Below are positions 28,968 through 38,242 of a stretch of DNA of 64,000 nucleotides, in pieces. The notes under the pieces were generated by a model, which was not told where the DNA came from, made no database searches, and worked only from the letters and a program-made list of their open reading frames with translations. Every line of letters begins with the position of its first letter. Positions within the stretch are counted from its first letter, which is position 1. Both the position numbers and the translations under genes were made by a program. The stretch is from Methylobacterium nonmethylotrophicum (lineage in GTDB: Bacteria; Pseudomonadota; Alphaproteobacteria; Rhizobiales; Beijerinckiaceae), in NCBI RefSeq assembly GCF_004745635.1, contig NZ_SRLB01000006.1, forward strand, positions 1 to 64,000, given 5' to 3'.

Positions 28968-29414
28968 CGCCTCAAGAGGGGCCGGCGCCCGATCGGGGCC
29001 GGCGCCGGGTCCGTGCGACGGCGTGAGCCGTGCCGCGGCGCCCTCGCGCCGGCTCCTCGGTTGCCGATGCCGACCTGCGGGTGGAGCCGCGCCGCGGCGA
29101 GCGGCAGCGGCGTCGTCCGGACCGGCAGCCCTCGTCGCGGATCCCGGACCTCCTTCCGCCCGGGTTCGGGTCCGCGCGGTCGCACGGCGTGCAGGTCAGC
29201 CGCGTGCCCGTGGCCGGCGGGGAATGGCCGAAGGGGAACGGGCGTCCGGGGCAGGCGGGCCGGCCTCGACGCGAGGCGCGGCGAAGGTCCGCGGGAATCG
29301 CCGCGATGGACGTGGCGAAGCGCCCCCGAAAAACTACCCTCCAGTATCCTGCCGACCCATGGCGGCTCCCGCGCCCCAGCCTATCTGCCCCCGGACGTTG
29401 CGGGGCCGGACAGC
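28968..29414. other. No gene seen
   Basis: About 450 bases before the phosphatase gene. The phosphatase frame is open through much of it, but the composition (Arg/Pro/Gly-rich, no family match) does not support an N-terminal extension. A GGGGCCGGCGCC-type inverted repeat near 28978-29005 could terminate transcription of the preceding gene. Nothing else is visible. Confidence 0.45.
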
Positions 29415-30026
29415 ATGACCACGACCTTCTTCCTGGTGCGGCACGCCGCCCACGACCGGCTCGGCCGCACCTTGTGCGGGCGGATGCCCGGCGTGACGCT
29501 CGGGGCCGAGGGGAGGGCGCAGGCCGCGGCGCTGGCGGAGCGCTTGGCCGGCGAGGGGCTGGCGGCCGTCTACGCCTCGCCGCTCGAGCGGGCGCAGGAG
29601 ACCGCCGCCCCGCTCGCGGCCCGCACCGGCCTCGCGCTCGAGACCCTGCCGGCCTTGAACGAGATCGATTTCGGCGCCTGGGCCGGCCGGGACTTCGAGG
29701 CGCTGCACGCCGATCCGGCCTGGACCGGCTGGAACCAGGCCCGCCACGTCACGAGGCCGCCGGGGGGCGAGACGGCGCTCGAGGCGCAGGCCCGCGTGCT
29801 GCGCGGCCTCGAGGAGCTGCGGCAGCGCCACGGCGAGGCCCGCCTCGCCCTCGTCAGCCACGCCGACCTGATCAAGCTCGTGATCGCCCACGCCCTCGGG
29901 CTCGGCGCCGACGCGATGCAGCGTTTCGAGGTCGGCCCGGCCTCGGTGAGCGTGCTGGTGCTGGGCGACTGGGGCACCAAGGTCGAGAGCCTGAACGAGC
30001 GGGCCTTCCTGGGGGAGAACGCATGA
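29415..30026 (+). CDS. Histidine phosphatase family protein (phosphoglycerate-mutase-like)
   Basis: A 203-residue phosphatase with the active-site motif LVRHAAHDRLGRT (His near residue 10), the YASPLERAQETA motif with its second Arg, the acidic ALNEIDFGAWAG and the distal His in LVSHADLIKL. The family includes alpha-ribazole and sugar phosphatases; the substrate cannot be stated. Its stop codon overlaps the start of the methyltransferase gene (ATGA), so the two are translationally coupled. Confidence 0.9.
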   Translation: MTTTFFLVRHAAHDRLGRTLCGRMPGVTLGAEGRAQAAALAERLAGEGLAAVYASPLERAQETAAPLAARTGLALETLPALNEIDFGAWAGRDFEALHADPAWTGWNQARHVTRPPGGETALEAQARVLRGLEELRQRHGEARLALVSHADLIKLVIAHALGLGADAMQRFEVGPASVSVLVLGDWGTKVESLNERAFLGENA

Positions 30027-30790
30027 CCGACGAGAGACTGCGCGCCGAATCCCTGCGCGAACGGGCCGAGGCCCTGGGCCCCTGGTTCCACAACATCGAG
30101 CTCGCGCCCGGCGTGGTCACGGCGCCGGACCACTTCCTCGGCGACTACCCGATGGTGAAGTGGCGGAGCTTCGCCGACGCGGTGCCGGCCGATCTCACCG
30201 GCCGGACCGTGCTCGACATCGGCTGCAACGCCGGTTTCTACGCGATCGAGATGAAGCGGCGCGGCGCCGCCCGGGTGCTCGGGATCGACGAGGACGAGCG
30301 CTATCTCGCGCAAGCGCGCTTCGCCGCCGAGGCGCTGGGGGCGGAGATCGAGTTCCGCACCCTCTCGGTCTACGATGTCGGGGCGCTGGGAGAGCGCTTC
30401 GACGTCGTGCTGTTCATGGGCGTGCTCTACCACCTGCGCCACCCGCTGCTCGCCCTCGACCTGATCCACACCCACGTCGCCGGCGACCTCATGGTCTTCC
30501 AGTCGATGCAGCGGGGTGCGAACACGGTTGCGCCGGTCGCGGACGACTACGATTTCTTCGAGACCGGCCACTTCGACGATCCGGGCTATCCGAAGCTGCA
30601 TTTCATCGAGACCAACTACGCCGGCGACCCGACCAACTGGTGGGCCCCCAACCGCGCCTGCACCGAGGCGATGCTGCGCGCCTCCGGCTTCCGGATCGAG
30701 GCGCATCCGGAGGAGGAGGTCTATCTCTGCCGGCGCGCCGCGACGCCGGTCGATTGCCGGCCGGTCTACCCGGCGCGCCCGCCGGCTTGA
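30023..30790 (+). CDS. SAM-dependent methyltransferase, CmoB-like (TIGR04290 type)
   Basis: A 255-residue protein similar to the tRNA-modifying CmoB family and to the TIGR04290 group. It has GPWFHNIELAPGVVT and FLGDYPMVKW at the N-terminus, the SAM-binding loop VLDIGCNAGFYAIEMKRRGA, and the CmoB-like FMGVLYHLRHPLLALDLI and NWWAPNRACTEAML. In CmoB the cofactor is carboxy-SAM; whether that holds here is not known and no cmoA is adjacent. The start overlaps the phosphatase stop by four bases. Confidence 0.85.
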   Translation: MTDERLRAESLRERAEALGPWFHNIELAPGVVTAPDHFLGDYPMVKWRSFADAVPADLTGRTVLDIGCNAGFYAIEMKRRGAARVLGIDEDERYLAQARFAAEALGAEIEFRTLSVYDVGALGERFDVVLFMGVLYHLRHPLLALDLIHTHVAGDLMVFQSMQRGANTVAPVADDYDFFETGHFDDPGYPKLHFIETNYAGDPTNWWAPNRACTEAMLRASGFRIEAHPEEEVYLCRRAATPVDCRPVYPARPPA

Positions 30791-30895
30791 GCGGTACACG
30801 GGGCAGGCCTGCGTCCAATAACGTCGCGGCGGGCACGCGGATTGCCAAGGTCCTCGCGCCCCAGGACCCGAGCGCCCCGTGACACCTCCCGCCCG

Positions 30896-32989
30896 ATGAA
30901 GCTCACGATCCGCCGCGGGACCCTGCGCGAGCCGGGCCCGGATCTCACCCGGCTGCCGGTGGCGCCGGACCTCACCGGCATCAGCATCGCCGAAGGCCTG
31001 CGGGCGGCGGTGGCGTTCGCGAGCATCATCCTGCTCGAAGGGTGGCTGGCCTGGCCGCCGCTCCTCACCATGGCGCTCGCCGCCAACCTGACCTGCTTCT
31101 GCGACATCGGCGGGCCGATCCGGCCGCGCCTCACGGCGCTCCTCGCCTTCGCGGGACTCGGAGGCGTGGTCTGGGGCGCCTTCGGGGTGATGGAGGGCCA
31201 CGGTCCGGCCCTGGTGCTGCCGGTGGCGCTCGCGGTCATCCTCTGCTGCACCTTCGCGCGGGTCTGGGGCGTGCCGGCCCAGACGGTCGGCAACGTGCTG
31301 GTGGTGGTGCTCTGCCTCGCCCTCGACCGGGCGCTGACCCCGGAGCAGGGCGTCGTCGTGGCGGCGATGTTCTGGGCCGGCGGGCTCTGGGCCGCCTTCC
31401 TCGCCCTGGTGGTGTGGCGGCTCCACCCCTACCGGCCGGCCCACGCCGCCATCGGGGGCGTCTGGCGCGGCCTCTCGCGCCTCGCCCGCGACCTGCGCCG
31501 CCTCTCGGCCGACCCGCACGGCGCCGGCCTCGCGGTCTGGGAGGCCCATGCCCGGGGCCACCGCCGGGCGGTGCGCGACGCGATCGAGGCCGCGCGCACG
31601 CTCGTTCTCGACCTCGCCCGCAGCCGCGCACGGCTCTCGGAGCGCAACGCCCGGGCGTTGATCCGCCTCGAGGCGGCCGAGCAGCTGTTCGGGGTGATGA
31701 TCGCCCTGTCGGACTACCTCGAGCGCGCCACCCCGGCGCAGCGGGCGGAGGCGGCCAAGCTCCTGCGCCTGCTGCCGCCGATGCTGAAGGTCCTGGCCCG
31801 GGCGATCCGCCGCGACCGGCCGGTGGATCTGCGCCGCATCGAGCGGGCCTTGAGCCGGGCGAAGCCCGCCCCCGAGGCCGACCCGGCCTTGCGCCGGATG
31901 GCCGAGCGCATCCTCGACCGGGTGCGCATCGGCGCCAAGCTGTCGGGGCCGGAGGACCTCGCCGGCGGCGGGGGGCTCGCCGGCGCACCGGCCCCGCCCT
32001 GGCGCGAGCGGGTGCTGGGGCCGCTGCGGGCAAACCTGACCTGGTCCTCGGCGAACCTGCGCCATGCCGTGCGGGCGACCGTGGTGGCGCTGCCGGCGCT
32101 CGCCGTCACCGTCTGGTGGCCGGGCCCGTTCACCCACTGGCTCACCATCACGGTGGTGCTGACGATGCAGCCCTTCTACGCCGCCACCTGGCAGCGGGCG
32201 CTGGAGCGCATCGGCGGCACGGTGCTCGGCGGGGTGATCGGGGCGGTGCTGGCCTTCTACGCCACCTCGCCGCCGATCCTCGCCGCCATGATGGTGCCGC
32301 TCAGCGTCGTCGGCTTCGCGGCCCGCGGGGTGAGCTACGGCACCTTCATCGCCTGCCTCACGCCCCTCGTGGTCGTGCTGGTCGAACTCGTCGAGCCCGG
32401 GCACTCGTCCTGGGAGATCGTCGGGATGCGGGCGCTGTTCACGGTGCTGGGCGGTGCGGTGGCGGTGCTGGCCGGCCTGCTGCTCTGGCCGCTCTGGGAG
32501 CCGGGGCGCGTGCGCGACGCGCTGCGCATCGCGCTCCAGGCCCATGCCCGCTACGCCGAGGCGGTGGTGGCGGAGCGCTTAGGCGAGGGGACGATGCCGG
32601 CCGCCGAGGCGGCGGCCCGGGCGGCGGGGCTCGCCAGCAACAACCTCGAGGCGGCGCTCTCCCGCGCCCTGCAGGAGCCGCACCGCCGCGGCCGCTCCCG
32701 CATCGAGGCCGCGATGGTGGCCGACGCCACGCTCCGTCGCATGGCCGGCCGCCTCGCGATCCTGCGCCACGAGCCGGAGCCGGCGGGGGCCGACGCAGCC
32801 GCCTGGAAGGCCTGGCGCGACTGGCTCGGCCAGGCGCTTGCCGCGACCGCCGCGGGCGAGAGGCTGCCGCCGAAGCCCGAGGGTGCGGACTCGGCGGCAT
32901 TCGGGCGCATCGCCGCCCAGGTCGAGCTCCTGGCCGGGACGCTGAAGCGGGCGGGGATCGGCGGGCGCGAGGCTGGGGCGGCGGGGTAG
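30896..32989 (+). CDS. FUSC-family inner-membrane transporter
   Basis: A 697-residue membrane protein with two clusters of hydrophobic helices (residues about 30-180 and 385-530) separated and followed by long helical cytoplasmic parts, as in FUSC/aromatic-acid exporters (AaeB, YccS). The second cluster contains HAVRATVVALPALAVTVWW and the conserved GGTVLGGVIGAVLAF. The substrate is unknown; relatives export organic acids or fatty-acid-like compounds. No partner membrane-fusion protein gene is adjacent. The ATG at 30896 is preferred to an upstream in-frame one because conserved sequence begins there. Confidence 0.88.
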   Translation: MKLTIRRGTLREPGPDLTRLPVAPDLTGISIAEGLRAAVAFASIILLEGWLAWPPLLTMALAANLTCFCDIGGPIRPRLTALLAFAGLGGVVWGAFGVMEGHGPALVLPVALAVILCCTFARVWGVPAQTVGNVLVVVLCLALDRALTPEQGVVVAAMFWAGGLWAAFLALVVWRLHPYRPAHAAIGGVWRGLSRLARDLRRLSADPHGAGLAVWEAHARGHRRAVRDAIEAARTLVLDLARSRARLSERNARALIRLEAAEQLFGVMIALSDYLERATPAQRAEAAKLLRLLPPMLKVLARAIRRDRPVDLRRIERALSRAKPAPEADPALRRMAERILDRVRIGAKLSGPEDLAGGGGLAGAPAPPWRERVLGPLRANLTWSSANLRHAVRATVVALPALAVTVWWPGPFTHWLTITVVLTMQPFYAATWQRALERIGGTVLGGVIGAVLAFYATSPPILAAMMVPLSVVGFAARGVSYGTFIACLTPLVVVLVELVEPGHSSWEIVGMRALFTVLGGAVAVLAGLLLWPLWEPGRVRDALRIALQAHARYAEAVVAERLGEGTMPAAEAAARAAGLASNNLEAALSRALQEPHRRGRSRIEAAMVADATLRRMAGRLAILRHEPEPAGADAAAWKAWRDWLGQALAATAAGERLPPKPEGADSAAFGRIAAQVELLAGTLKRAGIGGREAGAAG

Positions 32990-33125
32990 CGGCGGTTCCG
33001 GAGGACGGGATCGCTCACCGTCACGGTCCATCCCGGCCACGACCCCTTTCCGAGGTCGCGGGTGGGGCGAGCGATCCACGCCGGTCCGGTCGGGTTCATG
33101 CCTCGCAAGCGTCGCGGCGTTCCCC

Positions 33126-33671
33126 TCACCCCCGCTTCGCCCCCGCCCGGTCCGCCGGGGAGGCGAGGGGATCCCGGGGGGCCTCGCGCCCCTCGCGGGC
33201 CGCGTTCGTGAACACCGTCTGGCCGCCCGGGCCCGTATCCTCGCGCCGGGGCGGATTGCGCCTTGTGTCGTCGCGGCCGGCCAGCTCGTCCGGGTTGCCG
33301 CGCTCGGACGGAGGGACATCGTCGATCCGCGTCGGCGCCGCCTCGCTGCCGCCCGGCGCGCTCAGGATCCCGGATTGCGTCGTCCCGTCGCCGCCCATGC
33401 CGCCATAACCCTGCGGCCCGCCGCCGCCGGCATTCTCGCCGGCGGTGCCGAAGGCCGCCCGCACGTCGTCCGCCTCGCCCGGCAGGTCGCCGGGATCGGG
33501 GGCCCGCCCGGCATCGTCGCGCGGCCCGTCGGGATGAGCGAGGCGCTCGGCCAGCTCGCGCCGCTCCTCGGGCGTGAGCAGCTCCCGGCGGGCCGTCCCG
33601 GCCGCGCCCGTCGCGGGCGAGACCCGGCCGCCGGGCACCGGCGCCTCTCGGTTGCCAGGATGATCGGCCAT
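33126..33671 (-). CDS. Hydrophilic low-complexity protein of unknown function
   Basis: A 181-residue protein rich in Gly, Pro, Asp, Glu and Arg with no cysteine and no membrane helix, so it is probably disordered. Segments include LTPEERRELAERLAHPDGPR and GGGGPQGYGGMGGDG. The coding frame is favoured by the continuous codon bias and an ATG at 33671 with GGAGCGCG upstream. No family or function is recognised. Confidence 0.6.
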   Translation of the reverse strand: MADHPGNREAPVPGGRVSPATGAAGTARRELLTPEERRELAERLAHPDGPRDDAGRAPDPGDLPGEADDVRAAFGTAGENAGGGGPQGYGGMGGDGTTQSGILSAPGGSEAAPTRIDDVPPSERGNPDELAGRDDTRRNPPRREDTGPGGQTVFTNAAREGREAPRDPLASPADRAGAKRG

Positions 33672-33849
33672 GCGCGCGCTCCCTCTCGACACGGATCCGG
33701 CCGCCGGCCGGGCCGGACCAAAGCGCGGGGTCTGGGGCCGTTCCATCGCCCACCCGAGTGGAACTCGGCCTGCGATGCGTCTACGACGGGAGCGCCGCCC
33801 GAAGAGGCGGGACGTCCCGTGCGGACGAGACGACAGGGAGGATGAGGCG

Positions 33850-34506
33850 ATGCCTGGAAAACGGCTGTGGATGCTGTCGGTCGCCGTGGCGGCCGGGTGC
33901 GGATGGCTGGCGTCGGGATGGAGCGCGTCGATGGCGACCGGGAAGGAACCCCGCTTTCCCCAGCTCACGCTCGAGACCCTGAACGAGCAGCAGCGCCCGC
34001 TCGGCGAGAAGATCATGAAGATCTCCAGCGTCGGCATCGGCGGGCCCTACAACCCGCTCCTGCGCAGCCCGGTCCTGGCCTCGCGGATGTACGACCTGCT
34101 CGACTACCTGCGCTGGAACAGCTCGCTGCCGGCCCGCCTGAGCGAGTTCGCGATCCTGATCCAGGCCCGGCTCTGGCGCTCGCAGGTCGAGTGGTACGCG
34201 CACCATCCCCTCGCCCTGAAGGCCGGGCTGCCGGAGAGCGTCGCGGCCGACCTCAAGGCGAACCGGCGCCCGGCCGGCATGAGTCCGGAGGAGGAGGCGG
34301 TCTACGACTTCTGCATGGAACTCACGACGAAGCACGAGGTCTCGGACGCGGTGTTCGACCGCGCCAAGCGCCTGCTCGGCGAGCAGCAGGTCGTCGACCT
34401 CATCGGCATCAGCGGCACCTACGTGACGGTGGCGATGATCCTGGCGGCCGCGGAGGCCGGCGTGCCGCCCGGCAAGGAGCCGCCCTTCAAGCCCGGCGAG
34501 CCGTGA
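33850..34506 (+). CDS. Carboxymuconolactone decarboxylase-like protein, probably exported
   Basis: A 218-residue protein. An N-terminal hydrophobic stretch (RLWMLSVAVAAGCGWLASGW) looks like a signal peptide or anchor. The rest is a helical CMD/AhpD-type domain (NSSLPARLSEFAILIQARLW, EWYAHHPLALKAGLPESV, EEEAVYDFCMELTTKHEVSD). The CxxC pair of AhpD peroxidases is absent, so it is nearer to the decarboxylase-like branch with unknown substrate. GGGAGGATGAGGCG precedes the ATG. Confidence 0.8.
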   Translation: MPGKRLWMLSVAVAAGCGWLASGWSASMATGKEPRFPQLTLETLNEQQRPLGEKIMKISSVGIGGPYNPLLRSPVLASRMYDLLDYLRWNSSLPARLSEFAILIQARLWRSQVEWYAHHPLALKAGLPESVAADLKANRRPAGMSPEEEAVYDFCMELTTKHEVSDAVFDRAKRLLGEQQVVDLIGISGTYVTVAMILAAAEAGVPPGKEPPFKPGEP

Positions 34507-34631
34507 ACCGGGAAGCGGGTGGCCGTCGGTGCCGTGCGTCGTGGCCGTCAGGCGTGAGATGATCTCGTCCGCAGCAGCACCTTCCGGCGACGGAGATCTC
34601 ATGCATAAATAAATACACACGGAGCGCGGCG

Positions 34632-34826
34632 ATGCCCAAGGTCGAAACGGATCCTCGGGCGATCGTCGTGCGCCTCCTGGCCGAAGGCTGGCTCAGCGAG
34701 GGTGGCGCGAAGCACGAGAAGTTCGCTCATCCGCAGCGACCCGGCGTGAAGATCATGGTGCCCCGGCACCGAACCCTCACGCCCGGCGTCGCCCGCGTCA
34801 TCGCCAAGGGGGCCGGCTGGATCTGA
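34632..34826 (+). CDS. hicA: HicA-type toxin
   Basis: A 64-residue toxin of the HicA mRNA-interferase fold. The sequence runs from RAIVVRLLAEGWLSEGG through the catalytic-His motif KHEKFAHP and VKIMVPRHRTLTPGVARVIA to the end GAGW. HicA proteins cleave mRNA when free of HicB. An AT-rich stretch (ATAAATAAATACAC, about 34605-34620) just before it should be the promoter. The antitoxin gene begins 9 bases after the stop. Confidence 0.9.
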   Translation: MPKVETDPRAIVVRLLAEGWLSEGGAKHEKFAHPQRPGVKIMVPRHRTLTPGVARVIAKGAGWI

Positions 34827-34835
34827 GAGGATGAC

Positions 34836-35246
34836 ATGCCCCGCTACATTGCCCTGATCGACGGCGAGCCCGGCGGCTACGGCGCCGCCTTTCCGGATTG
34901 CCCCGGCTGCACCGCCATGGGCGGGACGATCGACGAGGCCATCGGCAATGCCGGCGAGGCGTTGCGCGAGTGGATCGGCGACCGCCTGGCCGCCGGGCTC
35001 GCTGCCCCGGAGCCGCGAACGGCCGACGCCCTCCTTGCCGATCCGGAGGAAGCGGAGGCGATGGTCGAGGCCATCCTGGTGGCGACCGTTCCGCTCGTCC
35101 TCGACGAGGGCCGCTCGGTACGGGTGAACCTCTCGCTCGACGCGGGCGCCCTCGCGATGATCGACCAGGCCGCCCGCGAGCGCGGCGTGACGCGCTCGGC
35201 GTTCCTCGTCTCGGCGGCGCGGGAGAAGATCATGGCCGACGGGTAG
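34836..35246 (+). CDS. hicB: HicB-type antitoxin
   Basis: A 136-residue antitoxin. The N-terminal half is the degenerate RNase H-like HicB fold (YIALIDGEPGGYGAAFPDCP, then IDEAIGNAGEALREWI). The C-terminal half holds a ribbon-helix-helix DNA-binding domain (VRVNLSLDAGALAMIDQAAR, GVTRSAFLVSAAREKI). The RHH would bind the promoter ahead of hicA for autorepression. Gene order toxin-antitoxin is normal for hic loci. The two genes are a single transcription unit. Confidence 0.9.
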   Translation: MPRYIALIDGEPGGYGAAFPDCPGCTAMGGTIDEAIGNAGEALREWIGDRLAAGLAAPEPRTADALLADPEEAEAMVEAILVATVPLVLDEGRSVRVNLSLDAGALAMIDQAARERGVTRSAFLVSAAREKIMADG

Positions 35247-35257
35247 GGGCGGCCCCC

Positions 35258-35920
35258 TCACCCCCGCCGCAGCAGGAACACCCCCTGCGTGCCGACGAGG
35301 TTCCACACCCACCACGGCAAGGCGAAGCGCATCGGGTGGCCCGAGGCGTCCAGCGCCGAGGCGCGCTCGATCCGGGCGCCGACGAGGCGGCACAGGCCGA
35401 CGAAGTCGCGGATGGTGCAGTGGTGGATGTTCGGGGTCTCGTACCAGGGATCCGGCAGGGTGTCGGTCACCGGCATCCGGCCGCGCAGCATCAGCTCGCT
35501 GCGCACCCGCCAGTGGCCGAAATTCGGAAACGACACGATCGCCCGGCGGCCGATCCGCAAGAGGTGCTCCAGCACCACCTTGGGCTGGCGCGTCGCCTGG
35601 ATCGTCTGCGACAGGATCACGTAGTCGAAGGCGTCGTCCGGATACGCCGCGAGATCCGTGTCGGCGTCGCCCTGGATCACCGGCAGGCCATGGGCCAGGC
35701 AGGCATTGACGCCCGCACGCGACAATTCGATGCCCCGGCCGTCGACGCCGCGGCGGTCCCGCAGGAGCGCGAGCAGCGAGCCGTCGCCGCAGCCGACGTC
35801 GAGGACCCGCGAGCCCGGCTCGACGAGGTTGAGCATCACCAGATGGTCGATGCGTGACGAGCCGGTGGCGTCCTGCGGCAGGTCCGCCGGGGCGAGGGAG
35901 GGAGAAGCGGTGGCGCTCAC
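35258..35920 (-). CDS. metW: Methionine biosynthesis protein MetW
   Basis: A 220-residue SAM-fold protein needed with MetX for homoserine acetylation in many proteobacteria. It has [20 protein letters not shown] followed by GCGDGSLL, the MetW-typical [19 protein letters not shown] and [20 protein letters not shown], then PNFGHWRVR and [15 protein letters not shown]. The start is a GTG at 35920 that overlaps the metX stop (GTGA), consistent with coupling; no ATG fits as well. Confidence 0.94.
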   Translation of the reverse strand: MSATASPSLAPADLPQDATGSSRIDHLVMLNLVEPGSRVLDVGCGDGSLLALLRDRRGVDGRGIELSRAGVNACLAHGLPVIQGDADTDLAAYPDDAFDYVILSQTIQATRQPKVVLEHLLRIGRRAIVSFPNFGHWRVRSELMLRGRMPVTDTLPDPWYETPNIHHCTIRDFVGLCRLVGARIERASALDASGHPMRFALPWWVWNLVGTQGVFLLRRG

Positions 35921-37089
35921 AGGCCGCGCTCCCGGGCGGCGGCCGCGATGAAGCCCCTGGCCGCCGAGATCATGGCGGGCTCGTCGAGCAGGAAGGCGTC
36001 GTGGCCCTTGTCGCTCTCGACCTCCACGAAGGCGACCGGCGCCGCCGCGGCGTTCAGCGCGTGGACGATCGCCCGCGAATCGGCGGTCGGAAAAAGCCAG
36101 TCGGAGGTGAAGGACATGATGCAGAACCGGGTCCTGGTGCCCCGGAAGGCGTTGGCGAGCACGCCGCCGTGGTCGGCGGCGAGGTCGAAATAGTCCATCG
36201 CCCGGGTGAGATAGAGGTAGGCGTTGGCGTCGAAGCGCTCGACGAAGGTGATGCCCTGGTGGCGCAGGTAGCTCTCGATCTGGAAGTCGGCGTCGAACGA
36301 GAAGGTCGGGGCGTCCCGGTCCTGCAGGCGGCGGCCGAACTTGCGATGGAGCGCCGGCTCCGACAGGTAGGTGATGTGGGCGCCCATCCGGGCGACGCCG
36401 AGGCCCTTGGCCGGGCGCGTGCCGACGTCGAGGTAGCGCCCGCCATGCCAGTTCGGGTCGGCCAGGATCGCCTGCCGGCCGACCTCGTGGAAGGCGATGT
36501 TCTGGGCCGAGTGGCGCGCGCCCGTGGCGATCGGCATCGCGGAAAAGACCCGCTCGGGATAGCTCGCCGCCCATTGCAGCACCTGCATCCCGCCCATCGA
36601 GCCGCCGATGCACAGGAAGAGATCCTTGATGCCGAGCCGGTCGAGCAGCATCGCCTGGCCCCGGACCATGTCGCGGATCGTCACCAGCGGGAAGTCGAGG
36701 CCGTAGGCGCGGCCGGTCGCCGGATTGATCGAGGCCGGGCCGGTCGTGCCCATGCAGGAGCCGACCACGTTGGCGCAGATCACGAAGTAGCGGTCGGTGT
36801 CGACCGGCTTGCCGGGCCCGACCAGGCGCTCCCACCAGCCGGGCTTGCCGGTGACCGGATGGGTGTTGGCGACGTGCTGGTCGCCGGTGAGCGCGTGGCA
36901 GACCAGCACCGCGTTGCTGCGGGCCGCGTTCAGCGTGCCGGCGGTCTGGTAGGCGATCTGCCAGGGTGCCAGGTCCACCCCCGCATCCATCGCCAGGGCT
37001 TCGTCGGCCTCGAAGCGGGCGACGGGGCTCGTCGGCTCGACGGCCTGGGAGGGGGCCTCGATCCCGGGCTTCAGGAGTGGTGTGGCCAT
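35917..37089 (-). CDS. metX: Homoserine O-acetyltransferase MetX
   Basis: Alpha/beta-hydrolase enzyme that acetylates homoserine with acetyl-CoA, the first committed step of methionine synthesis. 390 residues. Features are [16 protein letters not shown], the nucleophile elbow [10 protein letters not shown] (Ser164), [18 protein letters not shown] and the C-terminal [15 protein letters not shown] with the catalytic His. It is the first gene of the metX-metW pair. The frame is open far upstream, but the ATG at 37089 matches the family start. Confidence 0.96.
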   Translation of the reverse strand: MATPLLKPGIEAPSQAVEPTSPVARFEADEALAMDAGVDLAPWQIAYQTAGTLNAARSNAVLVCHALTGDQHVANTHPVTGKPGWWERLVGPGKPVDTDRYFVICANVVGSCMGTTGPASINPATGRAYGLDFPLVTIRDMVRGQAMLLDRLGIKDLFLCIGGSMGGMQVLQWAASYPERVFSAMPIATGARHSAQNIAFHEVGRQAILADPNWHGGRYLDVGTRPAKGLGVARMGAHITYLSEPALHRKFGRRLQDRDAPTFSFDADFQIESYLRHQGITFVERFDANAYLYLTRAMDYFDLAADHGGVLANAFRGTRTRFCIMSFTSDWLFPTADSRAIVHALNAAAAPVAFVEVESDKGHDAFLLDEPAMISAARGFIAAAARERGL

Positions 37090-37186
37090 GCTTCTCACGG
37101 GGCTGTCGCCGGGCGGCGGGCTCGACGAGGCGGCTCTCGGAAAATCCGGAGGCGGTTCGTTCTCCAAACCGGACCGGCCGTTAAAG

Positions 37187-37213
37187 CGTCCGAAAATTCC
37201 GCTTCGACGGACG
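37187..37213 (-). promoter_or_regulatory. Hairpin in the metX leader
   Basis: CGTCCG pairs with CGGACG around a 15-base loop, about 100 bases before the metX start on the reverse strand, next to TTTAACGGCC. Many alphaproteobacterial metX genes carry a SAM-II riboswitch here. I could not match the SAM-II consensus, so the hairpin is recorded only as a possible leader element. Confidence 0.3.
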
Positions 37214-37349
37214 AAAGAGGTAGGCCTTCGCTGCCGCCCCGTCAATCGACGGAAGTCTCTTCTCTCAAGGCCCGCGCGCCGTCGGCGCTGGCCCGCGGCG
37301 GCGGCGGGTCGTAAGACGGATTTTTCCCACCGCTGTCTCACGGGACGCC

Positions 37350-38192
37350 ATGACGTCGACCCCGCCCGCCGACCTCGCCGCCCTCCGGGCCGACATCGAC
37401 CGTATCGATTCGGCGATGCACGACCTCCTGATGGAGCGCGGCCGGATCATCGACCGCCTGATCGCCGTGAAGAAGACCTCGGCCTCGGGCTCCGCCTTCC
37501 GGCCCGGCCGCGAGGCCTCGATGATGCGCGCCATCGCCGAGCGCCACACAGGCCTCCTGCCCCTCGACACGGTGGAGGGGATCTGGCGCGTCATCATCGC
37601 GACCTTCACCTATGTGCAGGCGCCGTTCGCGGTCCATGCCGACGTCTCGGGCGGCGACGCGCCGATGCGCGACTCGGCCCGGTTCCATTTCGGCTTCACG
37701 GTGCCGTACCGGCCGCATCCGAGCGCCGCGGCGGTGATCGCCGCGGTCGCGGCCTCGCGCGGCGACCTCGGGGTCTTCCGCCTCGACCAGGGGGTGACGG
37801 CCGGCGCGTGGTGGCGGCTCCTGGCGGGTCCGGGCCGCCCGAAGGTGATCGCCCGGCTGCCCTTCATCGAGCGACCCGGCCACCCGGCCGGCACCCCGGT
37901 CTTCTGCATCGCCAAACCCCTCGACGACCCGGCGGCGGCCCAGCGCGACTGGGTGCTCTACGCCGCCCGCTTCGAGCGCTGGCGCGACGAGGCGGCGGAG
38001 GCGGTGGCGGAGTTCGGCGGCGAGGTGGTGGCGAGCGCCGGGATCGGCGGGGGCCTGAGCCAGCTCCTGGCGCTGCCCGGGGGCGTGAGCCCGGAGGAGG
38101 CGCAGGCGGCGCTGGCGGAGGCGGGCGCGGCGCCGGGCGCCTTCGAGGAGATCGGCAGCCACGCGGCCCGGTTCCGGGTGGGCGCTGCCTAG
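37350..38192 (+). CDS. Chorismate mutase with extra C-terminal domain
   Basis: A 280-residue protein. The first 90 residues are an AroQ chorismate mutase ([45 protein letters not shown]), which converts chorismate to prephenate. The rest has [30 protein letters not shown] and AGAWWRLL, and looks like a reduced prephenate-dehydratase or periplasmic-binding-like fold, but the dehydratase TRF motif is missing. It may act in Phe/Tyr synthesis with a regulatory tail. It is divergent from metX. Confidence 0.85.
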   Translation: MTSTPPADLAALRADIDRIDSAMHDLLMERGRIIDRLIAVKKTSASGSAFRPGREASMMRAIAERHTGLLPLDTVEGIWRVIIATFTYVQAPFAVHADVSGGDAPMRDSARFHFGFTVPYRPHPSAAAVIAAVAASRGDLGVFRLDQGVTAGAWWRLLAGPGRPKVIARLPFIERPGHPAGTPVFCIAKPLDDPAAAQRDWVLYAARFERWRDEAAEAVAEFGGEVVASAGIGGGLSQLLALPGGVSPEEAQAALAEAGAAPGAFEEIGSHAARFRVGAA

Positions 38193-38200
38193 AACTTCCT

Positions 38201-38228
38201 CCCCCGGCGATCCTGGGATCGCCGGGGG
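38201..38228. terminator. Perfect hairpin between convergent genes
   Basis: CCCCCGGCGATCC and GGATCGCCGGGGG form a perfect 13-bp stem with a 2-base loop. It lies 9 bases after the chorismate mutase stop and 15 bases from the convergent transporter stop. It probably ends transcription from both sides, or is a REP-like element; there is no T-run. Confidence 0.6.
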
Positions 38229-38242
38229 AGTGGGGAGAGGTG

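Noticed and set aside
29013..29414. N-terminal extension of the histidine phosphatase
   Set aside because: Frame is open but Arg/Pro/Gly-rich without family similarity; the ATG at 29415 fits the phosphatase fold.
37090..37349. SAM-II riboswitch before metX
   Set aside because: Expected from the family context, but I could not fit the consensus core, so it is not annotated as a riboswitch.
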